Shown here: positions 34,901 through 47,075 of the stretch, piece by piece
Position numbering within the stretch: the stretch's first letter is position 1
How the letters are laid out: the number at the start of each line of letters is the position of its first letter
NCBI GenBank assembly: GCA_026874595.1
Contig: CM049318.1
Span: forward strand, 47,162,456 to 47,226,455
Length of the DNA: 64,000 bases
Source: Sipunculus nudus
Taxonomy: Eukaryota; Annelida; Sipuncula; Golfingiida; Sipunculidae
Direction: 5' to 3'
Notes under the pieces: generated by a model
Seen by the model: the letters and a program-made list of their open reading frames with translations, nothing else
Told to the model about the DNA's origin: nothing
Databases searched by the model: none
Translations under genes and position numbers: made by a program

Positions 34901-35384
34901 GGCAAAACTCTCTCTTAGATCTGGTTTGACCCACAAAGTAGAATTAAAACGCTCAAGGAAACAAAATCAAAGCAATGGATAATATTTTAGCTGTCGCTGA
35001 CCGCAATCAGTTTTCGTAATCATGTCCAGACAGGGGATCGGAAGTAATTGCGCTTCGTTAACAAGTTGTTCTTAATGACAGACACAATCGTGTATATGTG
35101 TTAAGGCGGAAGCGGATTATCTCAGGCTGCAGAAAACAGAAGGCAACAGCTTTATGCTTCAGTTTATTTTCAATAAACAATCCTAAGGCGACACCCAGTT
35201 CTAACAGAAACCTCCGAAAGTCAAAATGAGGCCAGAAACTCAATTTTTTTTTAACTCAGATGCTGTATAATACTGTTTAGTTATTTTTCTGCGAAGGATA
35301 TACATTCTTAAAACGTTTGCTTTTAACCACTTTATATACACAGGATCAAAATTACATTGCACAATATCAAGGAAGCACGCAAGC
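31968..35384. other. Upstream region of the receptor gene; no coding exon recognised
   Basis: Moderate GC at 32660-33450 and 33880-34330. The longest frame is 32667-33053 on the - strand, 128 codons and Cys-rich, with no recognisable family or splice context. 'gctgccccccggcccta ... gccgccccccgctaggttccgcc' near 32430-32500 resembles a dispersed repeat also seen at 23760. Any promoter or 5' UTR of the receptor would lie here, but I cannot place it. Confidence 0.4.
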
Positions 35385-35457
35385 ATGATGGACATGTTGG
35401 CCGTCCAGTGCTCTCTCATCGGGATGTTTGTTGGTGTCTCGTTCATTCAAGGTTACG
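35385..35457 (+). CDS. Exon 1 of nicotinic-type cys-loop receptor: signal peptide
   Basis: From the ATG at 35385 (a second ATG follows at once) 24 codons encode a hydrophobic signal peptide, 'MMDMLAVQCSLIG' then 'MFVGVSFIQGY'. It ends in one extra base before a good donor (ACG|GTAAGG at 35458). That one-base remainder needs an acceptor giving two bases, and the receptor exon at 51823 supplies them, making a Gly codon and keeping the frame. Signal-peptide-only first exons followed by a long intron are common in this family. The link between the two exons is inferred from phase and gene order, not from a transcript. The peptide would direct the subunit to the ER and plasma membrane. Confidence 0.65.
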
Positions 35458-35914
35458 GTAAGGACACTTTTCTTATGTTTTATTGTATATCCTCTGCTCA
35501 TGTAAACATGTGGTTAATGTTCTTGTCTATGCAATATATGTCGCTAAACTGAATAGTGTGTAGAGGTCCATGTATGTTTAACATGGTGTCATCATGCATG
35601 TTTAGACAATGGAGTACATTCTTAAAATACATTAAATATTTTATAGGAATAAATGGGACGAATCCTAGGTTCAATAAATTAGTGTCTCCTTTAGGCGGCG
35701 GCTCAGTTTACTGGGAAACTTCATGACACTACTATTCAATACTAACATATGACTTTCATGTCAAAGTTAAACGAAACAAAATTGCAGTGCAGGCTTAATT
35801 TGCGCAAGGAAATTTAAACATAAATGACCTTTAATTCATTTCCTCTATTAGATACAACATGCACTCTTGGTTAAGTTCAAGACTTCTTTATTTCCAGCCG
35901 CTAATTATTTATTT

Positions 35915-36085
35915 GATTGGTACTTGTATTATAAGATCAGCTTGGTCTGTTCCGGTATTATGATTATACTTTTATTTCTATTGGAATTATGAGATCTGTT
36001 TGACGTTTACTGGTATCATAAGATGTGTGATTTTTGTTGGTATTATGATATCAATTTGCTTTGTATTTGTATTATGAGACAGTTA
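35915..36085. repeat. Degenerate 28-bp tandem repeat
   Basis: About six units of the type 'ttggtattatgagatcagttt', with 'gtattatgattata', 'gaattatgagatctg', 'gtatcataagatgtg' and 'gtattatgatatcaa' at about 28-bp spacing. Confidence 0.7.
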
Positions 36086-37600
36086 TCACGCTTGACGTAT
36101 ATTTCAATATTATTGTTAATCATTTCACATAATTATCATCTATATATCTATTCTGAATGTTGCGTATAAAAACGTTCAGCAAAAGTGGAAATAGTAAAAT
36201 AATATTGTTAAACTGCCTACACAATTTGATCAATGATAAACACCATGCCTTCATCTTAATCACCACACATTCTGTATAAGGTGTAATAAACAATGGTAAG
36301 AATAGTATTATTACTTTCTTCATTTTCATGTTTCTAGTTAATATTATATTTCAGTTCTAGATAATTCTATATATAAAAATCCAGTTATTAAAAATGGAGT
36401 GCCAAATTTGCTCATATTTTGTTAAATTAAATTCACGATACACGGCACGTGAAAAATCAAGACCAAAGTATACAATTAAATTATTTAACGTCTTCGATTC
36501 GTGCGAATACTTGGTACTTCGAAGAAGTAAGCCCTGGCATTGGATATTCTCTTAAATGCATAATAAGAAACAAGACAGATCTATATAAAACTTGTGTGAT
36601 TTAAAATTCTATCTTTTGCAAGATAATAAACCTAATCAATAGACGTAAAATTGTAAACATAAACAACATTTCCATGGAAAATGTGCTTCCTAACGCTTGA
36701 TCCGGAGATATTTTTTAAATTTTAACTTACAGCCAAGCACCCAATTTTGAAATATTTATTCTATCCCCTGAGGATAGAGCCGGCATTCATCATATTACAA
36801 AAAACATATTATCGTTAAAGGGAATAATAAGACGCCGTGCATAATGGATGGGTGGTTTCCCTGGTAAGGCATGAAGAATCTGGTAAAATATCTTCCATCC
36901 CACGTGACCTTATCCCACGGGTACTAGACGTTTATGTTTATTGATGCACCCTGAAAATTACGCATAAAACTCTTGACAGGCGTCGTTAGTAATGTTTCGG
37001 AGATTGGACCGAGGTCTTAATAGGCAGGAGAACCTAAAACAAATCAGTTAATGTTTAATTTGACACGTGTTTTGTTGGAGGTCAGTTATCGTTAACTTGG
37101 ACGCTATAAATTCAGTCTGTAGCGAGAGTGAGAGATTTAATAAAATAATGAAATTCGTTATACCTACAAAGGCCAAAACAGACTAACGCGCGCGGCAAGC
37201 GTCTAGCGAGCAGCAGATTCAAAACACAACGTGCAAGACACCCGTCATTATGGATGATGCTAAACTTGCACCTGTCATGTACTAGTATCTGGTTTATCGT
37301 TATTAAAAAAAATTGTAACCTTGATAAACAGTATTGGTATAATAGGACAATTATGTGTCTGTTTGTGACCAAACATTTTCAAAATATGACAAAATTAACC
37401 ACGGTTAATGAAATAAATGTGTTGCTTCTTTGCACGTCTTGTATCCACATTTACATCAATAATTTTTGTTTTAGTATTATTAAAAACTTTTTACTCTCAA
37501 GTGATTTTTATGCCTGTGAAAAAAATCGTTTAGGAGTGATAGCTGACGCATGAGGCGCGTTAATGCGTTATTCTCATGGATCTAAAAATTCTGACTGCAT
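36086..37600. other. Intronic AT-rich sequence, no gene recognised
   Basis: No domain-bearing frame was seen on either strand. A 'gacgccgtgcataatggatgggtgg' patch near 36830 and an 'acgcgcgcggcaagcgtc' patch near 37187 are locally GC-rich without further support. Confidence 0.4.
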
Positions 37601-37639
37601 TTTAAGTGCATTTCAAATATTCGGGCCCATTCTTGTGGC

Positions 37640-38320
37640 CGGCCCGAATGGTTTGCTCATGCTCAAAACATTCGAGGTGCACTCGAAGTGGAGAAATATC
37701 AAACGGCATTCGAAGTGTATTCTAACTGCACTATGACTGCATTCTAAATATTGTTACATCTTTCCAACAGCATTCGAAACATTCTGATCGCATTCGAGAG
37801 AGAACTAAAGCGGCAGGCCCCTTCAATTCCTGGGAGAATGTTTCGAATGAGCCAGAATGCAACTCGAATACATCTCGATTGCTGCCTTAATCTATTTCGA
37901 TAGTTGAAGAATTCATCTGGAATGCACTTAAAACGCCGACGGAATCGTTTGATTGCCGCTCGAATGCTGCTCGAATTCAGTCGGAACGTCCGGATTGGCC
38001 CTGGAATTAGTCCGAACGTAATTCAGATCACCACCGAATCGCCTGGCCAGGTCGCTGAAGAAGGACTGTGCGTGTTCCACTCTGAGCTCCTCCGTCAGTT
38101 ATGTCCATACAGCCTCCTCTTCTCTGCCAGCCATGGTCGGGTCGGATATATTCTGGGTCTTCTCCTCCTGTTTCTTCTCCTTGTCACCTCCACATCTTTT
38201 TTCAAGCAGGTCTTGCTGGAGGAGAGCAATCGTGAGCAAAGCAACATGGTCCACGGGGTAATCTGGAATGGCCGCCGCCGAAAGGTTGTGGCCGAGTTGC
38301 CTACCTTGTGATCTGACAAG
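37640..38320 (-). pseudogene. Possible Harbinger-type transposase (HARBI1-like) N-terminal remnant
   Basis: On the - strand, a basic stretch and 'RIYPTRPWLAEKRRLYGHN' (about 38100-38160), continuing in another frame with 'LTEELRVEHAQSFF', resembles the N-terminal RPW...G...L..EL...D...F region of molluscan HARBI1-like proteins. The catalytic domain is not found. The adjoining 37650-37990 is a TCGA-rich low-complexity segment. The call is weak and rests on one short motif pair. Confidence 0.3.
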
Positions 38321-38811
38321 TGATAACACGGTATTAAATAGGGATTCAAGCGCCTGTGCAGGAACATTGTTTTTGCTAAAAAATTAGTTTGAGGAGGGTA
38401 TATAAAATATCGAAAAAATATCAATATTTGAAAAGTATCACCATAAGCAATATGCGAATCACCATGACGTTTCAAGCGTCTCTCCTTAAGTGTGTCGGGG
38501 TATACAGCCTCGGAGGCAATGACCAAGCGCCGGGATGATCTGTTACTGGCGATACTGTAACACAAGTTGTTATTCATTTTACATGCACCACCCACATCGG
38601 TTTCAGGGCGTCTTGTATCCCTCGGCCTTGACGGGTAAGTCAGATCTCCTTATAGAATTAGAACACTGTCATCCTGACTCATCCATCACCATTATGATGC
38701 CTCTACTTGCGTGTCCATCCAGTGTTGACGGGTATCATTTGGTATAAGAATTTGTGTCGTTTTCTTTCCACGTCACACTCATGATTCTTAGCAGACAGGG
38801 AATGGAAGCAG
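38321..38811. other. Intronic, no gene recognised
   Basis: Short frames only. This stretch leads into the 46-bp array. Confidence 0.4.
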
Positions 38812-41800
38812 TTGGCCATGTCTTACTTTCATACAGGAGGGTGCTTGGGACACGAGGCTGGCCATGTCTTGCTGTCATACAGGAAGATGCTCGGGACACG
38901 AGGCTGGCCATGTCTTGCTGTCATACAGGAAGATGCTCGGGACACGAGGCTGGCCATGTCTTTCTGTCATACAGGAAGATGCTCGGGACACGAGGCTGGC
39001 CATGTCTTTCTGTCATACAGGAAGATGCTCGGGACACGAGGCTGGCCATGTCTTTCTGTCATACAGGAAGATGCTCGGGACACGAGGCTGGCCATGTCTT
39101 TCTGTCATACAGGAAGATGCTCGGGACACGAGGCTGGCCATGTCTTGCTGTCATTCAGGAGGATACTCGGACACGAAGCTGGCCATGTCTTTCTGTCATA
39201 CAGGAAGATGCTCGGGACACGAGGCTGGCCATGTCTTTCTGTCATACAGGAAGATGCTCGGGACACGAGGCTGGCCATGTCTTTCTGTCATACAGGAAGA
39301 TGCTCGGGACACGAGGCTGGCCATGTCTTTCTGTCATACAGGAAGATGCTCGGGACACGAGGCTGGCCATGTCTTGCTGTCATTCAGGAGGATACTCGGA
39401 CACGAAGCTGGCCATGTCTTTCTGTCATACAGGAAGATGCTCGGGACACGAGGCTGGCCATGTCTTTCTGTCATACAGGAAGATGCTCGGGACACGAGGC
39501 TGGCCATGTCTTGCTGTCATTCAGGAGGATACTCGGACACGAAGCTGGCCATGTCTTTCTGTCATACAGGAAGATGCTCGGGACACGAGGCTGGCCATGT
39601 CTTTCTGTCATACAGGAAGATGCTCGGGACACGAGGCTGGCCATGTCTTGCTGTCATACAGGAGGATGCTCGGGACACGCGGCTGGCCATGTCTTGCTGT
39701 CATAGAGGAGGATGCTCGGAACACGAGGCTGGCCATGTCTTGCTGTCATAGAGGAGGATGCTCGGGACACGAGGCTGGCCATGTCTTGCTGTCATACAGT
39801 AAGATGCTCGGGACACGCGGCTGGCCATGTTTTGCTGTCATAGAGGAGGATGCTCGGGACACGAGGCTGGCCATGTCTTGCTGTCATACAGGAAGATTCT
39901 CGGGACACGAGGCTGGCCATGTCTTGCTGTCATACAGGAGGATGCCCGGGACACGAGGCTGGCCATGTCTTGCTGTCATTCAGGAGGATGCTCGGGGCAC
40001 GAGGCTGGCCATGTCTTGCTGTCATAGAGGAGGATGCTCGGGACACGCGGCTGGCCATGTCTTGCTGTCATAGAGGAGGATGCTCGGGACACGAAGCTGG
40101 CCATGTCTTGCTGTCATACAGGAGGATGCCCGGGACACGAGGCTGGCCATGTCTTGCTGTCATTCAGGAGGATGCTCGGGACACGCGGCTGGCCCTGTCT
40201 TGCTGTCATAGAGGAGGATACTCGGACACGAAGCTGGCCATGTCTTACTGTCATAGAGGAAGATGTACAGGACACGCGGCTGGCCATGTCTTGCTGTCAT
40301 TCAGGAGGATGCTCGGGACACGAGGCTGGCCATGACTTGCTGTCATAGAGGAGGATGCTCGGAACACGAGGCTGGCCATGTCTTGCTGTCATAGAGGAAG
40401 ATGCTCGGGACACGCGGCTGGCAATGTCTTGCTGTCATTCAGGAGGATACTCGGACACGAAGCTGTCTATGCCTTACTGTCATACAGGAAGGTGCTCGGG
40501 ACACGAGGCTGGCCATGTCTTGCTGTCATACAGGAACATGCTCGGGACACGAGGCTGGCAATGTCTTGCTGTCATTCAGGAGGATACTCGGACACGAAGC
40601 TGTCTATGCCTTACTGTCATACAGGAAGGTGCTCGGGTCACGAGGCTGGCCATGTCTTGCTGTCATACAGGAACATGCTCGGGACACGAGGCTGGCAATG
40701 TCTTGCTGTCATTCAGGAGGATACTCGGACACGAAGCTGTCTATGCCTTACTGTCATACAGGAAGGTGCTCGGGACACGAGGCTGGCCATGTCTTGCTGT
40801 CATACAGGAAGATGCTCGGGACACGAGGCTGGCCATGTCTTGCTGTCATAGAGGAGGATGCTCGGGACACGCGGCTGGCCATGTCTTGCTGTCATAGAGG
40901 AGGATGCTCGGGACACGAGGCTGGCCATGTCTTGCTGTCATAGAGGAGGATGCTCGGGACACGAGGCTGGCCATGTCTTGCTGTCATACAGTAAGATGCT
41001 CGGGACACGCTGCTGGCCATGTCTTGCTGTCATAGAGGAGGATGCTCGGGACACGAGGCTGGCCATGTCTTGCTGTCATACAGGAAGATGCTCGGGACAC
41101 AAGGCTGGCCATGTCTTGCTGTTATACAGGAGGATGCCCGGGACACGAGACTGGCCATGTCTTGCTGTCATTCAGGAGGATGCTCGGGACACGAGGCTGG
41201 AAATGTCTTGCTGTCATAGAGGAGGATGCTCGGGACACGCGGCTGGCCATGTCTTGCTGTCATAGAGGAGGATGCTCGGGACACGAGGCTGGCCATGTCT
41301 TGCTGTCATAGAGGAGGATACTCGGACACGAAGCTGGCCATGTCTTACTGTCATAGAGGAAGATGTTCAGGACACGCGGCTGGCCATGTCTTGCTGTCAT
41401 TCAGGAGGATGCTCGGGACACGAGGCTGGCCATGTCTTGCTGTCATAGAGGAGGATGCTCGGAACACGAGGCTGGCCATGTCTTGCTGTCATAGAGGAGG
41501 ATACTCGGACACGAAGCTGGCCATGTCTTACTGTCATAGAGGAAGATGTTCGGGACACGCGGCTGGCCATGTCTTGCTGTCATTCAGGAGGATGCTCGGG
41601 ACACGAGGCTGGCCATGTCTTGCTGTCATAGAGGAGGATGCTCGGGACACGAGGCTGGCCATGTCTTGCTGTCATATAGGAAGATGCTCGGGACACGAGG
41701 CTGACCATGTCTTGCTTTCATAGAGGAAGATGCTCGGGACACGAGGCTGGCCATGTCTTGCTGTCATATAGGAAGATGCTCGGGACACGAGGCTGACCAT

Positions 41801-42895
41801 GTCTTGCTTTCATAGAGGAAGATGCTCGGGACACGAGGCTGGCCATGTCTTGCTGTCATAGAGGAGGATGCTCGGGACACGCGGCTGGCCATGTCTTGCT
41901 GTCATAAAGGTGGATGCTCGGGACACGAGGCTGGCCATGTCTTGCTGTCTAGAGGAGAATGCTCGGGACACGAGGCTGACCATGTCTTAATGTCATAGAG
42001 GAGGATGCTCAGGACACGCGGCTGGCCATGTCTTACTGTCATACAGGAGGATGCTCATGACACGCGGCTGGCCATGTCTTGCTGTCATAGAGGAGGATGC
42101 TCGGGACACGCGGCTGGCCATTTCTTGCTGTCATAGAGGAGGATACTCGGGACACGCCGCTGGCCATGTCTTGCTGTCATAGAGGAGGATGCTCGGGACA
42201 GGCGGCTGGCCATGTCTTGCTGTCATAGAGGAAGATGCTCGGGACACGCGGCTGGCCATGTCTTGCTGTCATTCAGGAGGATGCTCGGGACATGAGGCTG
42301 GCCATGTCTTGCTGTCATAGAGGAGGATGCTCGGGACACGAGGCTGGCCATGTCTTGCTGTCATACAGGAGGATGCTCGGGACACGAGGCTGGCCATGTC
42401 TTGCTGTCATTCAGGAGGATGCTCGGGACACTGAGGCTGACCATGTCTTGCTGTCATAGAGGAGGATGCTCGGACACGAGGTGGCCATGTCTTGCTGTCA
42501 TATAGGAGGATGCTCGGGACACGCGGCTGGCCATGTCTTGCTGTCATTCAGGAGGATGCTCTGGACACGCGGCTGGCCATGTCTTGCTGTCATTCAGGAG
42601 GATGCTCGGGACAATGAGGCTGACCATGTCTTGCTGTCATAGAGGAGGATGCTCGGACACGAGGTGGCCATGTCTTGCTGTCATAGAGGAGGATGCTCGG
42701 GACACGAGGCTGGCCATGTCTTGCTGTCATACAGGAGGATGCTCGGGACACGAGCCTGGCCATGTCTTGCTGTCATTCAGGAGGATGCTCGGGACACTGA
42801 GGCTGACCATGTCTTGCTGTCATAGAGGAGGATGCTCGGAGACGAGGTGGTCATGTCTTGCTGTCATATAGGAGGATGCTCGGGACCCGAGGCCG
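38812..42895 (+). repeat. 46-bp minisatellite, about 88 copies, with higher-order repeats
   Basis: The monomer is 46 bp: 'ggccatgtcttgctgtcata' then 'caggaagatgctcgg' then 'gacacgaggct'. Variants include cattcagg, atagagg, acacgcgg and a 45-bp form ('gatactcggacacgaagct'). Higher-order units occur: 229 and 137 bp at 39152-39518, and an exact 137-bp three-monomer unit at 40420, 40557 and 40694. None of the three + frames has a stop in the usual monomer and 46 is 1 mod 3, so the array stays open for up to 439 codons. This is a property of the repeat, not evidence for a protein. It lies inside the receptor intron. Confidence 0.97.
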
Positions 42896-44690
42896 GGACA
42901 CGCTGACCGCTTGTCTTTACAGTGTAGCCTAGATATATAAACTTATATACCACAAGTTAACCTCAAATGCCAGAGTGCCATTTTTCATGACTGGTGACAG
43001 TGAAGTGTTGAGTAAGGACCTTTGTTTCTTATTAGTTATTCTCAGGCCTAAATCCTCACATGCAGCTGCGAAGGATGAGCAGAATTCTTTTAGTTAAATG
43101 CAGAGCACAATACACCAGATATTGTAGGTCAGAGAACAATACACTAGATATTACCTGCCTTTTCTGTGGAACTGATGTGATTTCTGGCTTGCTCTGCGCA
43201 CATATTTATGAACTGTAGGTAATTCCTGTTGCGAATAATTCTTATTACACCTATGTGATGGATGTATGAGCTTCTTTATCAACAAGTTGTCAGGAACATG
43301 CGCCAATGTTGACGACAGAAACACCATGTGAGCGAAAGTGGTTGGTTGCATATGCATGGAAGTCAAAAGGTCACGAGTGGCATAATGCCCTTTGCAGATT
43401 ACTGATTCGTCTGACTTGCCGCCAGATGCGCTTGTTGTATATATTTGGATAATTTTGGCTGGTATCCCGCATGTTATAAATAAATCGTTATTAACAAAAC
43501 AAACCACCTTCGTGCAATGGGATTGGCGTTTTCAAGGGATTATCTACAGTTAATAGGCCTCAAATATTGTAATCGTTCCACATGAAACTGGGAACTCTTC
43601 AGATCTGGAACCTTCAAACAGTGCTGTTGCTCATCTGTGTTACAAGCCGTTTTCGAGGACAGCCATGTCTCTTAAGTACCTCAAGGAGGCCAACAGAACC
43701 AACTTTGTAAAAAAACTGAAGTTTGTAGTTGTCCCTTTACAGAAAAAGTCAATTAAAAAATTCGGATAAATGCCTTAGATATAAGTCCGAATGATATCAA
43801 TGGCATATATATAAACTAAAATGACTAACGGTTGTACTACTGTTATTATTCATGGCGGTTTCATTGCTTGGATTTCTTAAAGGTATCAATTTCCACAGAC
43901 CGAGGGAGAAAATTTCATATTAATTAACTTGTGGAGCGGATAACTGTTGATTTGCATAAGAAAAGTGCAAATGGTGATGCAAGCATGAACTTTGGCACAA
44001 AGGCTCTTCATAATACCCAGATAAAAATTTAAGGCATTGCCACTGAGAATTCCGCCAACTCCAAGATGGCCACAGTTTCTCTAAATGGACGCGAATGACA
44101 TTTATATTTCCCACATATGATCCTGAAGCCGGCTGAACTCCCATTAAATTATAATTAATTGTTTATTTCCTGGCTGGACATATAATTGACAGATACGTGA
44201 ATGAAAATAATCCAAGATGGCCGCCATTTAATTAAACCAAAATGTTTTTGGATTCTTAAAATTTACAAGTTTAATTTGCCTCACTTATACAGGTCTTGAT
44301 TTTTACGAAAATTTAACTATTGAAATGTACTTTTAAATTTGTGAATAAATGTGAATTTTGACACATTTTTAAATGGAGCTTAAATGTGCATATCTTTTAA
44401 CCTACTGAAATGTGGTTAATGTGGCCATGTGCTTCGGGTAAATTTTTTTTTGGCATTGCATGCTTTGTGTATAACATAAATTACAACATTGTATAGGCAA
44501 ACTGAGTAATATTTGAAGTGACTTGATACCTTATGCAATAAACTAGACATCTCTAACCTAAATATTCAATATTCCAACCAAACCTGGCTTATTCTCGATT
44601 TCTTGCTTGCATTACCGTTTGCACTTTTTTTTCAATATCCCATCTCACTTAAATGGTATTAAAGATAAATGACCCGTCTTGATTCTCACA
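42896..44690. other. Intronic, contains one dispersed repeat copy
   Basis: 43230-43490 shares ordered blocks with 53470-53730 ('acacctatgtgatggatgt', 'acagaaacaccat', 'gtctgac', 'gataattttggct'). No other feature was recognised. Confidence 0.5.
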
Positions 44691-46592
44691 CACCAAGCCA
44701 GAGTTATATTGAAAACACTAAGCCAGCGTTATGATAAACACATTGACAAACCGTTATGATTAACACACGATAAGCCAGCGTTATGATTAACACACATTAA
44801 GGTAGCGTTATAATTAACATACACTGAGCCAGCGTTATGATTAACAAACACAAAGCCAGCGTTATGATTAACACACACTAAGCCAACGTCATGGTTAACA
44901 CACACTAAGCCAAAGGTAAGATTAACACACACTAAGCCAGCGTCATGGTTAACACACACTAAGCCAACGTTAAGATTAACACACACTAAGCCAGCGTCAT
45001 GGTTTACACACACAAGCCAGCCACATGGTTAACACACACTAAGCCAGCGTCATGGTTAACACACACTAGGCCAGCGTTATGATTAACACACACTAAGCCA
45101 GCGTTATGATTAACACACACTAAGCCAGCGTTATGATTAACACACACTAAGCCAGCGTCATGGTTAACACACACTAAGCCAGCGTCATGGTTAACACACA
45201 CTAGGCCAGCGTTATGATTAACACACACTAAGCCAGCGTTATGATTAACACACACTAAGCCAGCGTCATGGTTAACACACACTAAGCCAACGTCATGGTT
45301 AACACACACTAAGCCAGCGTTATGATTAACACACACTAAGCCAGCGTCATGGTTAACACACACTAAGCCAGCGTCATGGTTAACACACACTAGGCCAGCG
45401 TTATGATTAACACACACTAAACCAGTGTTATGATTAACACACACTAAGCCAGCGTCATGGTTAACACACACTAAGCCAACGTCATGGTTAACACACACTA
45501 GGCCAGCGTTATGATTAACACACACTAAGCCAGCGTCATGGTAACACACACTAAGCCAGCGTCATGGTTAACACACACTAAGCCAGCGTCATGGTTAACA
45601 CACACTAAGCCAACGTCATGGTTAACACACACTAAGCCAGCGTTATGGTAAACACACACTAAGCCAGCGTCATGGTAACACACACTAAGCCAGCGTCATG
45701 GTTAACACACACTAAGCCAGCGTCATGGTTAACACACACTAAGCCAACGTCATGGTTAACACACACTAAGCCAGCGTCATGGTTAACACACACTAAGCCA
45801 ACGTCATGGTTAACACACACTAAGCCAGCGTCATGGTTAACACACACTAAGCCAGCGTCATGTTTAACCCGTACTAAGCCAGCATCATGGTTAACACACA
45901 CTAAGCCAACGTTAAGATTAACACACACTAAGCCAGCGTCATGGTTAACACACACTAAGCCAGCGTCATGGTTAACACACACTAAGCCAACGTTAAGATT
46001 AACACACATTAAGCCAGCATCATGGTTAACACACACTAAGCCAACGTTAAGATTAACACACACTAAGCCAGCGTCATGGTTTACACACACTAAGCCTACG
46101 TCATGGTTAACACACACTAAGCCAACGTCATGATCAACACACACTAAGCCAGCGTAATGGTTAACACACACTAAGCCAGCGTTATTATAATAACACTAAG
46201 CCAGCGTTACGATCAACGCATACTAAGGCAGCGTTATGATTATTACACACACTGAGCCAGCGTTTTGATCTAGGCACCCTAAGCCAGATTTATCATTAAC
46301 AGACACGATATCAGCGTTATGAAAAACACACACTAAGCCAGCGTTTTGATTATCACACCCTGAGCTAGCGTTATGATCAACGCACACTAAACCAGCTTTA
46401 TGATTAAAATGTACGATATCAGCGTTATGATTAACACACTAAGCCAGCGTTACGATTAACACACACTGAGCAAGCGTTATGATCAACGCACACTAAACCA
46501 GCTTTATGATCAACATGCACGATATCAGCGTTATGATTAACACACTAAGCCAGCGTTACGATTAACACACATTGAGCAAGCGTTATGATCAA

Positions 46593-46595
<3 letters not shown>
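44690..46595. repeat. 27-bp minisatellite, about 70 copies
   Basis: The monomer is 27 bp: 'acacacactaagccagcgtc' then 'atggtta'. Common alternatives are gttatgatta and gttaagatta. 27 is nine codons, so frames stay open: nine-residue repeats of CVNHDAGLV type on the - strand (45004-45549, 181 codons) and of LTHTKPASW type on the + strand. Both strands are open, which argues against a real protein. The array becomes irregular after about 46180. Confidence 0.96.

Positions 46596-46651
<56 letters not shown>
46596..46651. repeat. (AT)n microsatellite, about 28 units
   Basis: A pure AT dinucleotide tract sits at the junction of the two 27-bp arrays. Confidence 0.97.
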
Positions 46652-46655
<4 letters not shown>

Positions 46656-47075
46656 ACACACGACGTCAGCGTTATGATTTATATACTCGAAGTCAGCGTT
46701 ATGATTTATGTACACGACGTCAGCGTTATGATTTATAGACACGAAGTCAGCGTTATGATTTATTTACACAACGTCAGCGTTATTATTTATATACACGACG
46801 TCAGCGTTTAGATATATATACACGACGTCAGCGATATGATTTATAGACACGAAGTCAGCGTTATGATTGATATACACGAAGTCAGCGTTATGATTGATAT
46901 ACACAACGTCAGCGTTATGATGTATATACACGAAGTCAGCGTTATGATTTATATACACGAAGTCAGCGATATGATTTATATACACGACGTCAGCGTTATG
47001 ATTTATATACACGATGTCAGCATTATAATTTATATACACGATGTCAGCGTTATGATTTATATAAACGTCAGCCAT
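46652..47075. repeat. Second 27-bp minisatellite, AT-rich derivative of the first
   Basis: The monomer of 27 bp ('gatttatatacacgacgtca' then 'gcgttat'), about 15 copies, keeps the core cagcgttatgatt of the first array but has 'tatatacacga' in place of 'acacactaag'. It is open in frames on both strands for the same arithmetic reason. Confidence 0.95.

Noticed and set aside
37904-38595. 135- and 166-codon frames on opposite strands
   Set aside because: They overlap each other and a low-complexity TCGA segment; only a short HARBI1-like motif was worth keeping, as a weak remnant.
38754-41723. Long open frames (up to 439 codons) on the + strand with 46-residue cycles
   Set aside because: They follow from a stop-free 46-bp monomer in all three frames; no start context, domain or unique flanking coding sequence, and overlapping frames are equally open.
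45004-46171. 181- and 170-codon frames of nine-residue repeats on the - strand, and a 153-codon one on the +
   Set aside because: The 27-bp monomer is stop-free on both strands; simultaneous openness shows it is a repeat artefact.
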